A stretch of 64,000 nt of DNA from contig JASJDM010000001.1 of NCBI GenBank assembly GCA_030065125.1, positions 1-64,000 on the forward strand, given 5' to 3'. The notes beneath the pieces were generated by a model. It worked only from the letters and a program-made list of their open reading frames with translations. It was not told the origin of the DNA and did not search any database. The position numbers were made by a program, and so were the translations under genes. Position 1 is the first letter of the stretch. Every line of letters starts with the position of its first letter. The stretch is from Lysobacterales bacterium (GTDB lineage Bacteria; Pseudomonadota; Gammaproteobacteria; Xanthomonadales; SZUA-38). This document shows positions 45,730 to 55,644 of this stretch, one piece after another.

Positions 45730-46782
45730 TTGAACGCCACCGGTCCAAGACTCGAAATCACCGCCTCCCGGCAATTCACCAGCTGGCTGGCGGATTGCGG
45801 CGGCAGCCTGTGCTTTTCGACCTACCAGGCCGGAAAGCTGTTCTTCATCGGCCTGAAACCCGATGGCGCGCTGTCCCTGTTTGAACGGACCTTTGCGCGA
45901 ATCATGGGAGTCAGCGCCACCGCCGACACTCTCTGGGCGGGAACGCTTTACCAGCTATGGAAGTTCGAAAATCTTTTGCAGCCGGGCGAGAACCACCAGG
46001 GCTATGACCGGCTCTACGTTCCCCGGCTCGCCTACACCACCGGCGATCTGGACATCCACGACGTGGCGATGGATGGCGACGATCAGCCCGTATTCGTCAA
46101 TACCCTGTTCAGCTGCCTGTCGCGGCCCAGCGACCAATACAGCTTTGTCCCGGAATGGAAGCCGCCGTTCATCAGCAAACTGGCAGCGGAAGACCGATGT
46201 CATCTTAACGGCCTGGCCATGCGAGATGGCCAACCAGCCTTCGTAACCTGCGTGTCGAAATCGGACGTCAACGAAGGCTGGAGGGAACACCGGACCAATG
46301 GGGGCCTGGTGCTGTCCGTGCCGGATGGAGAGGTGGTTTGCGATGGACTGTCCATGCCCCATTCACCGCGCTGGTACCAGGGCCGCCTTTGGGTGCTGAA
46401 TTCCGGCAAAGGCGAATTTGGCTACGTGGATTCCGGAGAATTCCACCCCGTGTCTTTCAGCCCGGGTTACCTGCGCGGCCTTTGCTTTATCGGAGATTAC
46501 GCCGTACTCGGCCTGTCCAAGCCACGAGAGAAAAGCACCTTTGACGGGCTGGACTTGCAGGACAAGCTGGCCGCGTCCAACGCCAGCGCGCGCTGTGCCA
46601 TCCAGGTGGTGGACCTGAAGCGGGGCGATATCGTGCATGAGCTCCGGATCGAAGGCGTGGTGGAAGAACTGTACGATGTGGCCTTCATCCCGGGATGCCG
46701 TCAACCCATGGCGCTGGGGTTCAAGACCGACGAGATCCGGAGGGTGCTGTCGCTTCCACCGGACACTGCGCACCCAATGTAA
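45730..46782 (+). CDS. TIGR03032 family protein
   Basis: 350 residues, TTG start at 45730. Recognised from the N-terminal FTSWLADCGGSLCFSTYQAGKLFFIG, then FARIMGVSATADTLWAGTLYQLWKFEN and HLNGLAMRDGQPAFVTCVS, SPRWYQGRLWVLNSGKGEFG, typical of this six-bladed-propeller-like family of unknown function. No signal peptide, so cytoplasmic. 47 nt after the LysR gene on the same strand. Confidence 0.88.
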   Translation: MNATGPRLEITASRQFTSWLADCGGSLCFSTYQAGKLFFIGLKPDGALSLFERTFARIMGVSATADTLWAGTLYQLWKFENLLQPGENHQGYDRLYVPRLAYTTGDLDIHDVAMDGDDQPVFVNTLFSCLSRPSDQYSFVPEWKPPFISKLAAEDRCHLNGLAMRDGQPAFVTCVSKSDVNEGWREHRTNGGLVLSVPDGEVVCDGLSMPHSPRWYQGRLWVLNSGKGEFGYVDSGEFHPVSFSPGYLRGLCFIGDYAVLGLSKPREKSTFDGLDLQDKLAASNASARCAIQVVDLKRGDIVHELRIEGVVEELYDVAFIPGCRQPMALGFKTDEIRRVLSLPPDTAHPM

Positions 46783-46916
46783 AAGCCACCCCCGTCCACG
46801 GCCCGGCCGTCTGAGGTCAACGGGCCAGCCGCAAACCAATGAACCCAGAGAATTGAGGTCCATACTTACCTCTCACGGGAATTTGAATCTGAACTGTGAC
46901 CACAAACGCCTGAAGC

Positions 46917-47360
46917 TCAGGAAAGAGCGATCTCCAGCAGGCCTGTGGGTTGCTGGTCGACGAAAAAGCGCCAGACATGTTCGTACAGCAGGACCTGGTT
47001 CGGAAACGGGACCCGCTCTATTGCTTCTTCCAGCGTGCACCAGCGGACTTGCGAATCATCGGCAACCGGTGCGTGGCAGTTCGTTTCGACCACAAATACC
47101 GGAATCACCATGACCTGGCCGGTGGCCGTATCGAAATATTGCTCGAGGTAATCAGCGGCATACAGGCGCTGGACCGCCAGGCCGGTGGCCCGGGTAAACG
47201 CCTGCACTACGCCTTCCCAGCGGTGACCGGGACCGCTACCCTCGAAGTGGGTCCAGAACCCCTGTTCCGGATCTTTTCGCAACAGCACCCGGGCCTGGTC
47301 CGGGAACCGCCCGATGACCACCGCCGCGGCGGGCCCAGATCTGGATGGCAAAACATCCAT
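46917..47360 (-). CDS. Nudix-fold protein lacking the catalytic Nudix box
   Basis: 147 residues from ATG 47360, which overlaps the stop of the beta-lactamase-like gene. The overall order matches NudB-type Nudix proteins (AAAVVIGRFPDQARVLLRK; FWTHFEGSGPGHRWEGVVQAFTRATGL; EQYF; FVVE; WCTLEEAIERVPFPNQ), but the box that should read G-x5-E-x7-RE-x-x-EE is FEGSGPGHRWEGVVQAFTRATGL, with the metal-binding glutamates missing. Probably inactive as a pyrophosphohydrolase or repurposed. Translationally coupled to its neighbour. Confidence 0.75.
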   Translation of the reverse strand: MDVLPSRSGPAAAVVIGRFPDQARVLLRKDPEQGFWTHFEGSGPGHRWEGVVQAFTRATGLAVQRLYAADYLEQYFDTATGQVMVIPVFVVETNCHAPVADDSQVRWCTLEEAIERVPFPNQVLLYEHVWRFFVDQQPTGLLEIALS

Positions 47361-49333
47361 CAAGCCAGGTACGGCACCAGCCCCCAGTTAACGAAGGACA
47401 GCCCCAGGGCAGCGTAGGCCAGGGCAAACAGGGTGAAATGGAGCTTGCGCCAGCCGTTCCAGCCCGACAGCGGCCATACCAGCAGCACGCACAGCACCAT
47501 GAACGCCGCCGTTCCGGTGATGATGGTGGCCGCCAGGATCATTTCTGAAAAGATCGGCAGTGGCCAATCGGTGAATGCCTCGGCAAAGGCCATTTCACCG
47601 GGTTTGGGCATGCGGGCTGCCAGCCCAGCCAGCCAGATGAGCGGAACAATTCCCAGCAGGGCGATCCACGAAAACACGTGGCCCATGGCGCGGTTTTCCC
47701 GCTGCTGCCCAAACCGCCGCCATAGGCCCAGCAGAGTCGTCAGGGCAAACAGCACCGTCGCGCCCAGCGCGTAAAGCAGGATCCGTGGATCGGTCAGCAG
47801 CGTCACGGGCTCCATGTCCACCGCACCACCCGGCGTGATGACCCGGGCCACTTCGCCGTCGGCATCGCGGACAAATGCCAGCCGCTCGCCGAAGCGATTT
47901 TCCCACAGGTCATCGCCGATCCTGACAAAGGGTGCATTGTCGCGGTTGATCACCAGGTAGCCGTCGCTGGCTTTGAGCTCCATCGGCCCCATACTCGCGG
48001 AGATAACCTTCTGCGGACCGTGAAATATACGTCGGCTGCTCATGTATCTTCCTGCCAGCGACTCGGCTTCGTCGAAATCCGCGGCAGTGGGTTCGGGTCG
48101 CGAAGCGGCCGGGTCGAATTCGCCTCGCAACGCAAGCTCCCGGTCCATGACCAGTCGTGGGACGAAACTCAAGGGATCAAAATCGTCACTGGTGTTCTGG
48201 GCTATAAAGACGCCGAGACCCAGCTCCGGCGCCACGGCAAACTTGGAATAGAAGGCGTTGATGGATCCGGTATGCCCGTAGTAGCTGGTGGATCGATACG
48301 GCAGGTCGAAGAAGCCGTGGGCGCGGCCAGGCGCATCGGGCACCGGGTCAAACTGTCGGCGGCGCATCTCGCCATAGCTGCCCCGGGTCAACAGGCGGAG
48401 GCCGTCCAGCTCGCCCTGGTTGAGGTGAAACCGCAACCACCGGGCCATGTCGGCCGCCGTGGTGGTCATACCGCCAATGGGCGCGAACGAGCCCAGGTCC
48501 AGCTGGCCTACTTCCTCGGGGCCGCCGCCGGCAACCCTGTAATTTCTTGAGACCGGCGTTGCTGGATTGGCTGCGGCCGGGCTCTGGTCCGTCAGGGTCG
48601 TGGTGGTCATCCCCAGCGGCTGGAGAATTTCTGCAAACAGGAAATCAGCGTAGGACTGACCCGTGGAATCCTCGATCACCAGGGCTGCCAGGTTGGAGCC
48701 CCAGTTGGAATAGGCCGCCCGTTCTCCGCGGGGAAACACCTGTCGAGGCTCCGACGCGGCAATGGCCTCAGGCAGATCCATGGCGGCAATGCGGCTGGAA
48801 AACAGGTCCAGATTCTCCTCAACGCCGGCACGATGGTCCATCAGGTCGCCCAGGGTCAGTGGTCGCTCACCTTCGGGTACGGTGTATCGTTTCAAATAGG
48901 CATTGACGTCCTCGCTCAGGTCCAGAATGCCCCGCTCCACCAGGATCATCAGCGAGGTCCAGATAAAGGTCTTGGAGATGGAAGCGATATAAAAACGGGT
49001 GGTCTCGGGATCCACCGGCATTCCCTCGGCCACGTCCGCCAGGCCATAACCCTTGCTCAGCACTACCCGGTCGGGCCGAACCACGGCCACCGTGTAACCC
49101 GGCGCACCGTGCACCGCCTGCCAGGTAGCAATCAGGCCATCCACGTAGGCCTCGAGCGCGAGATCGTCGGCTGAAGCAGCCTGGACAGTCCCGGTGGGAG
49201 ATTCCTCGGTGAGGGCCTCCTGGACGAAGGCTTCCTCGCTTGCCGGAGGCTCCTCCACGACATCTTCAACCTGTGCGAAAGCGGCGGTCGCCGCCATCAA
49301 GAAAAAGCACACCAGGCCGGGCCATCGGCGCAT
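47360..49333 (-). CDS. Serine beta-lactamase-like (class C) hydrolase with C-terminal membrane domain
   Basis: 657 residues, signal peptide 1-20. Catalytic motifs of the penicillin-binding/beta-lactamase class C fold: S118-x-x-K121 (ASISKTF), Y208-S-N210 (AAYSN), and H354-T-G356 in place of KTG. After about residue 500 come four transmembrane helices (VTLLTDPRILLYALGATVLFALTTLL and three more), an unusual topology with the catalytic domain outside and a membrane anchor at the end. Likely an envelope esterase, peptidase or transpeptidase-like hydrolase, not a resistance enzyme. Confidence 0.85.
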   Translation of the reverse strand: MRRWPGLVCFFLMAATAAFAQVEDVVEEPPASEEAFVQEALTEESPTGTVQAASADDLALEAYVDGLIATWQAVHGAPGYTVAVVRPDRVVLSKGYGLADVAEGMPVDPETTRFYIASISKTFIWTSLMILVERGILDLSEDVNAYLKRYTVPEGERPLTLGDLMDHRAGVEENLDLFSSRIAAMDLPEAIAASEPRQVFPRGERAAYSNWGSNLAALVIEDSTGQSYADFLFAEILQPLGMTTTTLTDQSPAAANPATPVSRNYRVAGGGPEEVGQLDLGSFAPIGGMTTTAADMARWLRFHLNQGELDGLRLLTRGSYGEMRRRQFDPVPDAPGRAHGFFDLPYRSTSYYGHTGSINAFYSKFAVAPELGLGVFIAQNTSDDFDPLSFVPRLVMDRELALRGEFDPAASRPEPTAADFDEAESLAGRYMSSRRIFHGPQKVISASMGPMELKASDGYLVINRDNAPFVRIGDDLWENRFGERLAFVRDADGEVARVITPGGAVDMEPVTLLTDPRILLYALGATVLFALTTLLGLWRRFGQQRENRAMGHVFSWIALLGIVPLIWLAGLAARMPKPGEMAFAEAFTDWPLPIFSEMILAATIITGTAAFMVLCVLLVWPLSGWNGWRKLHFTLFALAYAALGLSFVNWGLVPYLA

Positions 49334-49401
49334 GACTGTCTCCCCATCAGTGGTTTCGGAAGGATTATAGCCCCGGGCGGCCGGATCACGCCTGGGCGCC
49401 G

Positions 49402-51507
49402 CTATTCCTGGCCCAATTGCGCCAATATCGCCTGGCGCTGCCGCGTCCGGTATTGCTCCAACCGCTCGACCGCCGCGCGGAACCTTGGCTCGTCCTGCAG
49501 TTCGCGGAACACCGGATCCTGCATAAAAGGGACGTCAATGGCGCGACGGTCGGCCAGCTTTTCAACAAGATCCAGTGCCACCGGGACGTCACCGGTAAGA
49601 ACCGCAAGCCTCGCTTCCGCATAATCCTGCTGAACATTGCCAAGGCCCGCCTCGCGCCGCTCCCTGACCACGGCTTCGACGAACACCAGCCTGGATCGGG
49701 CTTCCTCCTGTTCGCCACGTTCACGCAGATTCCAGACAATCTCCACGCCCAGGTCCAGGCGCGGGATTCCGAGCCGAGCCGGCTGAGCCAGGGCCCATGT
49801 CGCTGCTGCGTCCATGTTCTCCGCCGCCGCGGCAGCAGAGCCACACCACTGCTGCACCTTGGCTTTCCAGGCCTGGAGCAAGCGTTCTTTCGACAGATCA
49901 GCTCCATCGAAGGTGCTGACGGCATCGGCGCAGCGGCCTTCTGCCAGCGCAAGCAACGAACGTTGTATCGATGAATCGGCGTAATCCCGTGCCAGGCCGA
50001 ACAGGCCCAGGTCCAGGTAGGCATAAAACAGGCTGGCACGATCAGAAGTGTTTTCCGGGTCCAGGGCCTCTGCCTTCTTCAGGGTCGCGTGGGCCAGGTC
50101 GAATTGCGCTGTAAACCGGTAATAGGTGGTCAGCGCTCCCAGGGCACGGCTGTCGTTGGGCCGCAATCGGACGATCCGCTCCGCGACCTCGCGCCCTTCC
50201 TCGGCGCGCCCAAGAAATCCCAGCTGGACGATCCAGTTCTGCACCGTTACCGGCGACATCGGGTCCAGTTCCAGGGCGCGGCGCTTGGCCGCCGAACCCT
50301 CGCTGACGCGGCCAAGACGATTCAGCCCAACGCCCAGCCGCCTGTGCGCCAGGGCCAGGTTCGGGTTGAGCTCGATAGCACGGGTGAATGCGTCCACGGC
50401 AGCCTGCTGCTCAAACGCGAGTTCCAACAGAAGCCCATTGACCACATGGGCCTCCGCCAGGCCGGGATCCAACGCCATTGCCCGCTCCACCAGCGGCCGC
50501 CCCAGCTGAATCACCTCCCGGCGAGAGAGCTGCCCGTAAGAAGTTGGTGACTGCTCCATCAGGGTGTAGGTATTGGCCAGACCCGCGTAGGCCGGCGCGT
50601 AATCCGGCGCCAGGGCAATGGCCTGCTCAAAGGCCTTCACCGACATGGGCAGAGAAGTGGACGTGCGTTGCTCGGCCAGGAAACGCCCCTCCAGGAAAGC
50701 CTGGTAGGCTTCCAGGTCAACCTCATTGGATCCAGCAGCAGTCTCCGGCGATGAGTTTCCAACCAGGGCTGCGGTCATCGCCTCGACGATGGCGCCCGCA
50801 ATCTCGTCCTGGACAGTAAAAATATCCCGCAGCTCGCGGTCGTATACGTCGGACCAGAGCTGAAAGCCGGACTCCACCTCCACCAGCTGGGCCGAGACCC
50901 GCAGCTGGTTTCCGGCCCTGCGCACAGATCCTTCGAGAATTGCGGCCACATCCAGGGCCTCGCCAATATCGGTGACCGGCAGGTTCTGACCTTTAAACGC
51001 AAACGATGATGTGCGCGCGGCCACGCGCAGGCCAGGCTGGCGCGCCAGCACGTTCAGCAGTTCCTCGGCAATGCCGTCGGAGAAATATTCCTGGTCACCC
51101 TCGGGACTGAGGTCGACAAACGGGAGCACCGCCACGGACTCGTAGCTTCGATCGGGCTCTGCCTGGCGCGTGAAACGGTCAAACCCGTAGATCCCCAGGG
51201 CGAAGGCCATCATCACGATGATCACCCAGTTCAGTCGGCGCCCCGTCTGCGGTGTTATGGACGTCTCGCGGTCGATCTCGGATTCGCGTTTGATGCCCTC
51301 CGGGGTCAGCTCATACACCCAGGCAAACACCACCGCAGGAATGAAGCCGATGGCCAGCAGGCCGATCAGCAGGCGGCCGGCCCAGTACGGCACGTCGAGC
51401 ATACCGAACAGCACGTCACCGATCTGGAGCAGCAGCCAGGACAGCACCAGGTAGGCCGCGCCAACCCGGAACACATTGCGTCGCTTCAATTCAGTCAGCA
51501 GCGACAT
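49402..51507 (-). CDS. FlgO/CadC-like membrane protein with TPR repeats
   Basis: 701 residues. N-terminal two helices (about 17-60, RRNVFRVGAAYLVLSWLLLQ with LTPEGIKRESEID), a third TM about 90-105, a FlgO-like domain (SVAVLPFVDLSPEGDQEYFSDGIAEELLN; VAAILEGSVRRAGNQLRVSAQLV; LWSDVYDRELRDIFTVQDEI), then TPR units from about 250 to 600. This frequent gammaproteobacterial architecture often has an N-terminal DNA-binding or cyclase domain; here it has none, so its effector role is unclear. 68 nt before the beta-lactamase-like gene. Confidence 0.85.
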   Translation of the reverse strand: MSLLTELKRRNVFRVGAAYLVLSWLLLQIGDVLFGMLDVPYWAGRLLIGLLAIGFIPAVVFAWVYELTPEGIKRESEIDRETSITPQTGRRLNWVIIVMMAFALGIYGFDRFTRQAEPDRSYESVAVLPFVDLSPEGDQEYFSDGIAEELLNVLARQPGLRVAARTSSFAFKGQNLPVTDIGEALDVAAILEGSVRRAGNQLRVSAQLVEVESGFQLWSDVYDRELRDIFTVQDEIAGAIVEAMTAALVGNSSPETAAGSNEVDLEAYQAFLEGRFLAEQRTSTSLPMSVKAFEQAIALAPDYAPAYAGLANTYTLMEQSPTSYGQLSRREVIQLGRPLVERAMALDPGLAEAHVVNGLLLELAFEQQAAVDAFTRAIELNPNLALAHRRLGVGLNRLGRVSEGSAAKRRALELDPMSPVTVQNWIVQLGFLGRAEEGREVAERIVRLRPNDSRALGALTTYYRFTAQFDLAHATLKKAEALDPENTSDRASLFYAYLDLGLFGLARDYADSSIQRSLLALAEGRCADAVSTFDGADLSKERLLQAWKAKVQQWCGSAAAAAENMDAAATWALAQPARLGIPRLDLGVEIVWNLRERGEQEEARSRLVFVEAVVRERREAGLGNVQQDYAEARLAVLTGDVPVALDLVEKLADRRAIDVPFMQDPVFRELQDEPRFRAAVERLEQYRTRQRQAILAQLGQE

Positions 51508-51618
51508 CAGTGGTCGTTCCGTCTCCAGCCCATGGCAATCATTCGCGCCGCTCCCCCCTGCCGATGCAGGACGAATGGTAGCAGCCGGTCAGCGCTTGTT
51601 CACCACAGTGCTGGTGCG

Positions 51619-53442
51619 TCAGGCGATGAAGCCTCCGGTCTGCCTGTTCCAGAGATCCGCGTAAAGCCCTCCCGTTGTGACCAGTTCCTCATGGCTGCCC
51701 TGCTCGACAATCCTGCCCCCGTCGATCACCACCAGCCGGTCCATGGCGGCGATGGTGGACAGGCGGTGGGCAATGGCAATCACGGTTTTGCCGGTCATCA
51801 GCTGCAGCAGGTTCTCCTGGATGGCGGCTTCGACTTCCGAGTCCAGAGCTGATGTTGCTTCGTCCAGCACCAGGATGGGCGCGTCCTTGAGGAACATGCG
51901 GGCGATGGCAATGCGCTGGCGCTGGCCGCCGGAGAGCTTCACGCCCCGCTCGCCCACGTGGGCGTCGTAGCCTGTCCGCCCCTTGGCGTCGGCCAGTCCG
52001 GGGATGAATTCGTGGGCATTGGCCCGACGGGCCGCCTGGATGACGTCGCCTTCGCTGGCGCCCTGGCGGCCGTAGGCAATGTTGTCGAACACGGACCGAT
52101 GCAGCAGTGCCGTGTCCTGGGTGACCACACCAATTTTGTGGCGCAGGGACTCCTGGGCCACCTGGGAAATGTCCTGGCCGTCGATCAGGATCCGGCCGCC
52201 CTCCAGGTCGAACAGCCGCAGCAGCACGTTCATCAGGGTGGTCTTGCCGGCGCCGGAGCGGCCCACCAGGCCCACCTTCTCCCCGGCCTCGATCTTCAGG
52301 GAAAAGTCATCGATCACGCCGCCCTTTTTGCCGTAATGAAAACTAATGTTGTCGAACTCGATAACGCCCTGATCAACGACCAGCTCCGTAGCGTCGGGCA
52401 CATCAGTGACCGATTGCACCTTGGCAATAGTACTCATGCCGTCGTGGGCCATGCCGATGTTTTCGAACAGGGCCGACAGCTCCCACATGATCCAGTGGGA
52501 CATGCCGTTCAGGCGCAGAGCCAGCCCCACCGCAATGGCCAGGGCACCCACGGTGGCCGATTCGTTGAGCCAGGACCAGATCGACACGAACCCCACGGCA
52601 AACAGCAGAACCGCATTGAGGGTTTCCACCGAGACCTCGAGCTTGGTGTTCAAGCGCATCATCCGATAGACCGTGTCCATGAACCCGTCCATGCTCTCCC
52701 GGGCGTAGTTCTCTTCGTGCCCGGCGTGGGCGAACAGTTTGACCGTCATGATGTTGGTATAGCTGTCGACGATGCGGCCGGTCATGGTGGAGCGGGCGTC
52801 GGCCTGCTCCTCGGCCACCACGTGCAGCCTGGGCAGCAGCCGGGTCATCAGGGCGATGTAGACCAGCAGCCAGACCACGAAGGGTACGGCAATCCAGAAA
52901 TCAAAGCCGGCCACGAGGATCAGGCCGCCCAGGAAGTAGACCGTGACATACACCATGACATCGGTGAGCTTGAGCACCGCCTGGCGAACACCCAGGGCCG
53001 TCTGCATGACCTTGGTGGCCACGCGTCCCGCCATCTCGTCCTGGTAGAAGCCAAAGCTCTGGCGCAGCAGGTAGCGGTGGGCCTGCCAGCGAATCCGCAT
53101 GGGGTAATTGCCCAGGATGGTCTGGTGGTTCACCAGGCCGGCCAGCAGGTTGATCAGCGGCAGGGCGATCAGAACCACCGCGCCAATAAGGATCAGGGTG
53201 TCGCGTTCCTGCTCCAGGAAGGTCTCCCGGTCGGCCTCGGCCAGCCAGTCCACCAGGCTGCCCATGAAGCCGAACAGCATCACCTCCACCGCGGCGAAAA
53301 GGGTCACCAGGGCAGACATCAGGAAAATCCACGGCCACACGCCCCGGGTGTAGTGCTTGCAGAAGGCAATCAGCGTCGGCGGCGGCCGATCCGGCATCTC
53401 CGGCGGGAACGGCTTCAGCAGGTTTTCGAAGAAGGCAAACAT
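51619..53442 (-). CDS. ABC exporter (type IV, half-transporter)
   Basis: 607 residues from ATG 53442. N-terminal six-helix exporter domain (about 40-330) then an ATPase domain with Walker A LVGRSGAGKTT, ABC signature LSGGQRQRIAIAR, Walker B ILVLDEATSALD and H-loop AIAHRLS. The membrane and ATPase domains are fused, so it works as a dimer, as in MsbA-like lipid or drug exporters. Substrate not predictable. Lies 61 nt after the isomerase gene on the same strand, possibly in its transcript. Confidence 0.9.
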   Translation of the reverse strand: MFAFFENLLKPFPPEMPDRPPPTLIAFCKHYTRGVWPWIFLMSALVTLFAAVEVMLFGFMGSLVDWLAEADRETFLEQERDTLILIGAVVLIALPLINLLAGLVNHQTILGNYPMRIRWQAHRYLLRQSFGFYQDEMAGRVATKVMQTALGVRQAVLKLTDVMVYVTVYFLGGLILVAGFDFWIAVPFVVWLLVYIALMTRLLPRLHVVAEEQADARSTMTGRIVDSYTNIMTVKLFAHAGHEENYARESMDGFMDTVYRMMRLNTKLEVSVETLNAVLLFAVGFVSIWSWLNESATVGALAIAVGLALRLNGMSHWIMWELSALFENIGMAHDGMSTIAKVQSVTDVPDATELVVDQGVIEFDNISFHYGKKGGVIDDFSLKIEAGEKVGLVGRSGAGKTTLMNVLLRLFDLEGGRILIDGQDISQVAQESLRHKIGVVTQDTALLHRSVFDNIAYGRQGASEGDVIQAARRANAHEFIPGLADAKGRTGYDAHVGERGVKLSGGQRQRIAIARMFLKDAPILVLDEATSALDSEVEAAIQENLLQLMTGKTVIAIAHRLSTIAAMDRLVVIDGGRIVEQGSHEELVTTGGLYADLWNRQTGGFIA

Positions 53443-53503
53443 CGGCTTAGTATAGCCACCAGGCTGGACCCGGGCGTGGCCCATTGGGACGAGAGATTTC
53501 CGC

Positions 53504-54682
53504 TCAGTCGGGGAGGATTCTGAGCACATCCCAACAGGCACCTATGGTGTGATAATCACACTTGGCGCCGGCTGCGGATTTTTCGTCAGAGTAAGGCTGG
53601 TTGTCCGCTGTCAGTACGCGGAACCAGGCACCATGACGGTGATCGATCATGTGGTCCCAGGCGTACTGCCAGATCTTTTCGTACCAATCCAGGTACGCTG
53701 CGTCGCCGGTCTGGTGGTAAAGCCTGGCGCTGGCGGCAATGGTCTCTGCCTGCACCCAGAAATACTTGTCCGAATCGCAGATCTGGCCATCCGGGGCGAA
53801 CCCGTAATAGATGCCGCCATGTTCCCCGTCCCAGCAGGACTCCATCACTGGATCGAACAGGTTTCTGGCGCGGTCAACGAGCCAGGAATCCCTGCAATGA
53901 GCGTGCAGGGTCAGCAGCAGCTTGGCCCACTCGGTCTGGTGCCCCGGTTGAAAGCCCCAGGGCCGGTACAGGTTCTTTGGATCGTCCCGGTTGTAGTCCC
54001 AGTCAAGATCCAGTTCGGGAGTGTAGTGCTCCCAGACCAGGCCGCCGGCTTTGTCGGCCAGTTCGCCGGCTACCTTCTCAGCCAGCGCCGATGCCCGGTC
54101 GAGATACATCGAATTGCCCGTTGCCTCAAACGCCGCCAACAGGGCCTCGCAGCTGTGCATGTTGGCATTCTGGCCGCGATAGAGATCCACCGATGACCAG
54201 TCTGGCGTCGCCTCGTCCGCGTAGACGCCGATGTCTGGCTGCCAGAACCTTTCCTGCATGATGCGGTAGACCCGCTCGATGTCGTCCTGGCCCGCCAGCC
54301 CCAGTTCATGGGCAGCCGACAGGCACAGCATGACAAACGCCAGGCCGTAGCATTGATTGGTCTGATCATCAGGTTCCCGGCCTGCCGTCAGGGTCCAGTG
54401 GTAGCCGCCTCGCGACGCATCCCAGTGATAACGTCGAATGAATTCCAGCCCATGCCTGGCGTGGTCCAGGTATTGCTGGCGATCCAGCATCTGGTAGGCC
54501 TTGCAGTAGTTGAACACCATGCGACAGCTGCTGACCAGGTGCCGGCGCCCGGGATCAAACACCGTGCCGTCGTCCCGGAAGTTCTGGAAAAAACCCCCGG
54601 CCGGGTCGATGACGTTGGGCTCATAGAAATCGAGAATCGACTGGACGTGGCCAAGGAGAAAGGAGCGGCTCAGATAATTCAT
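53504..54682 (-). CDS. AGE family isomerase/epimerase, probably mannose isomerase
   Basis: 392 residues of the (alpha/alpha)6-barrel N-acylglucosamine 2-epimerase family. Motifs: HLVSSCRMVFNYCKAYQM, NQCYGLAFVMLCLSAAHELG, NANMHSCEALLAAFEATG, GFQPGHQTEWAKLLL, KYFWVQAETIAA and CDYHTIGACWD, carrying the conserved His residues of the catalytic centre. Length and the GHQTEW signature fit D-mannose isomerase or YihS rather than cellobiose 2-epimerase. ATG overlaps the stop of the sugar kinase gene. Converts mannose to fructose for the kinase. Confidence 0.85.
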   Translation of the reverse strand: MNYLSRSFLLGHVQSILDFYEPNVIDPAGGFFQNFRDDGTVFDPGRRHLVSSCRMVFNYCKAYQMLDRQQYLDHARHGLEFIRRYHWDASRGGYHWTLTAGREPDDQTNQCYGLAFVMLCLSAAHELGLAGQDDIERVYRIMQERFWQPDIGVYADEATPDWSSVDLYRGQNANMHSCEALLAAFEATGNSMYLDRASALAEKVAGELADKAGGLVWEHYTPELDLDWDYNRDDPKNLYRPWGFQPGHQTEWAKLLLTLHAHCRDSWLVDRARNLFDPVMESCWDGEHGGIYYGFAPDGQICDSDKYFWVQAETIAASARLYHQTGDAAYLDWYEKIWQYAWDHMIDHRHGAWFRVLTADNQPYSDEKSAAGAKCDYHTIGACWDVLRILPD

Positions 54683-55644
54683 GCCCTGGGCGCCGGGCAG
54701 TTGACGTCGTCAAGACGGGGAAATGAGGGAAACGCCCCGGGCCGGGTGACGGCAACGGCGCCGCAGTGCGCGGCAAACCGCACCAGTTCCTCAATGTATT
54801 CAGGGTCCCTCATCCGGGCAACCGGGTCTTCTGAACGGCTCAGCCCGAAAAGGACTCCAGCAATGAACGCATCGCCGGCCCCGGTGGTATCCACCGCCTT
54901 CACCTGTGGCGGCGTGACGCCGATGTCCCCTCGTTCGGTGACCACGCGCAGGTCTTTGCCACCATCGGTGATCAGAAGCACCGATGGGCGTGCGGCAAAA
55001 CACTGGTCCCGGTATGCCCCGGGATCTCCCTGGCTCAGAAAATCGAATTCTTCACGGGCAAATTTCACCAGGTCAGCGTTCATTACCTGTTCGTTGACGG
55101 TATCCGGATCCGCCTGCCCCGTTGGCCAGAGGTTGTGGCGCAGATTGACGTCGAAGCTGACCAGCGCGGCGCGATCCCGGGCGCGGGTCACTACCTCTCT
55201 GGTCACCCGGGTGATGGAAGGATCTGTCAGTGTGTTGCTGCACAGGTGCACAATGGGCTGCCGCTCAAACCACTCGTCGACCACCTGATCAGGTTGCATG
55301 ACCACGTCGGCCGTGCCGTCGCGTCGGAAGGAAAAGCTGCGTTCGCCGTCATCATCCAGGAACACAAATGCCAGGGCGGTTTTGGCCTCGCCATGGATTG
55401 CGGTGAAAGTGGTATCCACCCCGAACAGCTCCAGGGCGTTGAGCAGGAATTCGCCGAAAGGGTCCGCCCCGACCTGGCCGGCAAACCTGGATTCGCCGCC
55501 GAGCCTGGCTACCGCCACCGCGACGTTGGCGGGCGCCCCGCCCGGGTATTGGGTGAAGCTGTTGAGCGCCAGGTCCCCGTCCTGTTTTCGCGACGTGTTG
55601 AGAAAGTCGATCAACACCTCGCCAAAGCAGAGCACCGGTCTCAT
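54679..55644 (-). CDS. PfkB family sugar kinase, probably fructokinase
   Basis: 321 residues from ATG 55644, which overlaps the stop of the glycoside hydrolase (ATGA). PfkB signatures: GGAPANVAVAVARLGG near the start and DTTGAGDAFIAGVLFGL with the catalytic Asp near the end; FLDDDGERSFSFRRDG and NLRHNLWP are typical of fructokinases. Makes fructose-6-phosphate from fructose produced by the isomerase that follows. Confidence 0.9.
   Translation of the reverse strand: MRPVLCFGEVLIDFLNTSRKQDGDLALNSFTQYPGGAPANVAVAVARLGGESRFAGQVGADPFGEFLLNALELFGVDTTFTAIHGEAKTALAFVFLDDDGERSFSFRRDGTADVVMQPDQVVDEWFERQPIVHLCSNTLTDPSITRVTREVVTRARDRAALVSFDVNLRHNLWPTGQADPDTVNEQVMNADLVKFAREEFDFLSQGDPGAYRDQCFAARPSVLLITDGGKDLRVVTERGDIGVTPPQVKAVDTTGAGDAFIAGVLFGLSRSEDPVARMRDPEYIEELVRFAAHCGAVAVTRPGAFPSFPRLDDVNCPAPRA

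Noticed and set aside
47360-49333. Beta-lactam resistance gene
   Set aside because: The class C fold motifs are typical of envelope esterases and peptidases; HTG, the long C-terminal membrane domain and the context give no support for resistance.
51958-53523. Long plus-strand open frame opposite the ABC exporter
   Set aside because: Antisense shadow of a complete ABC transporter; His/Gln-rich and without recognisable motifs.
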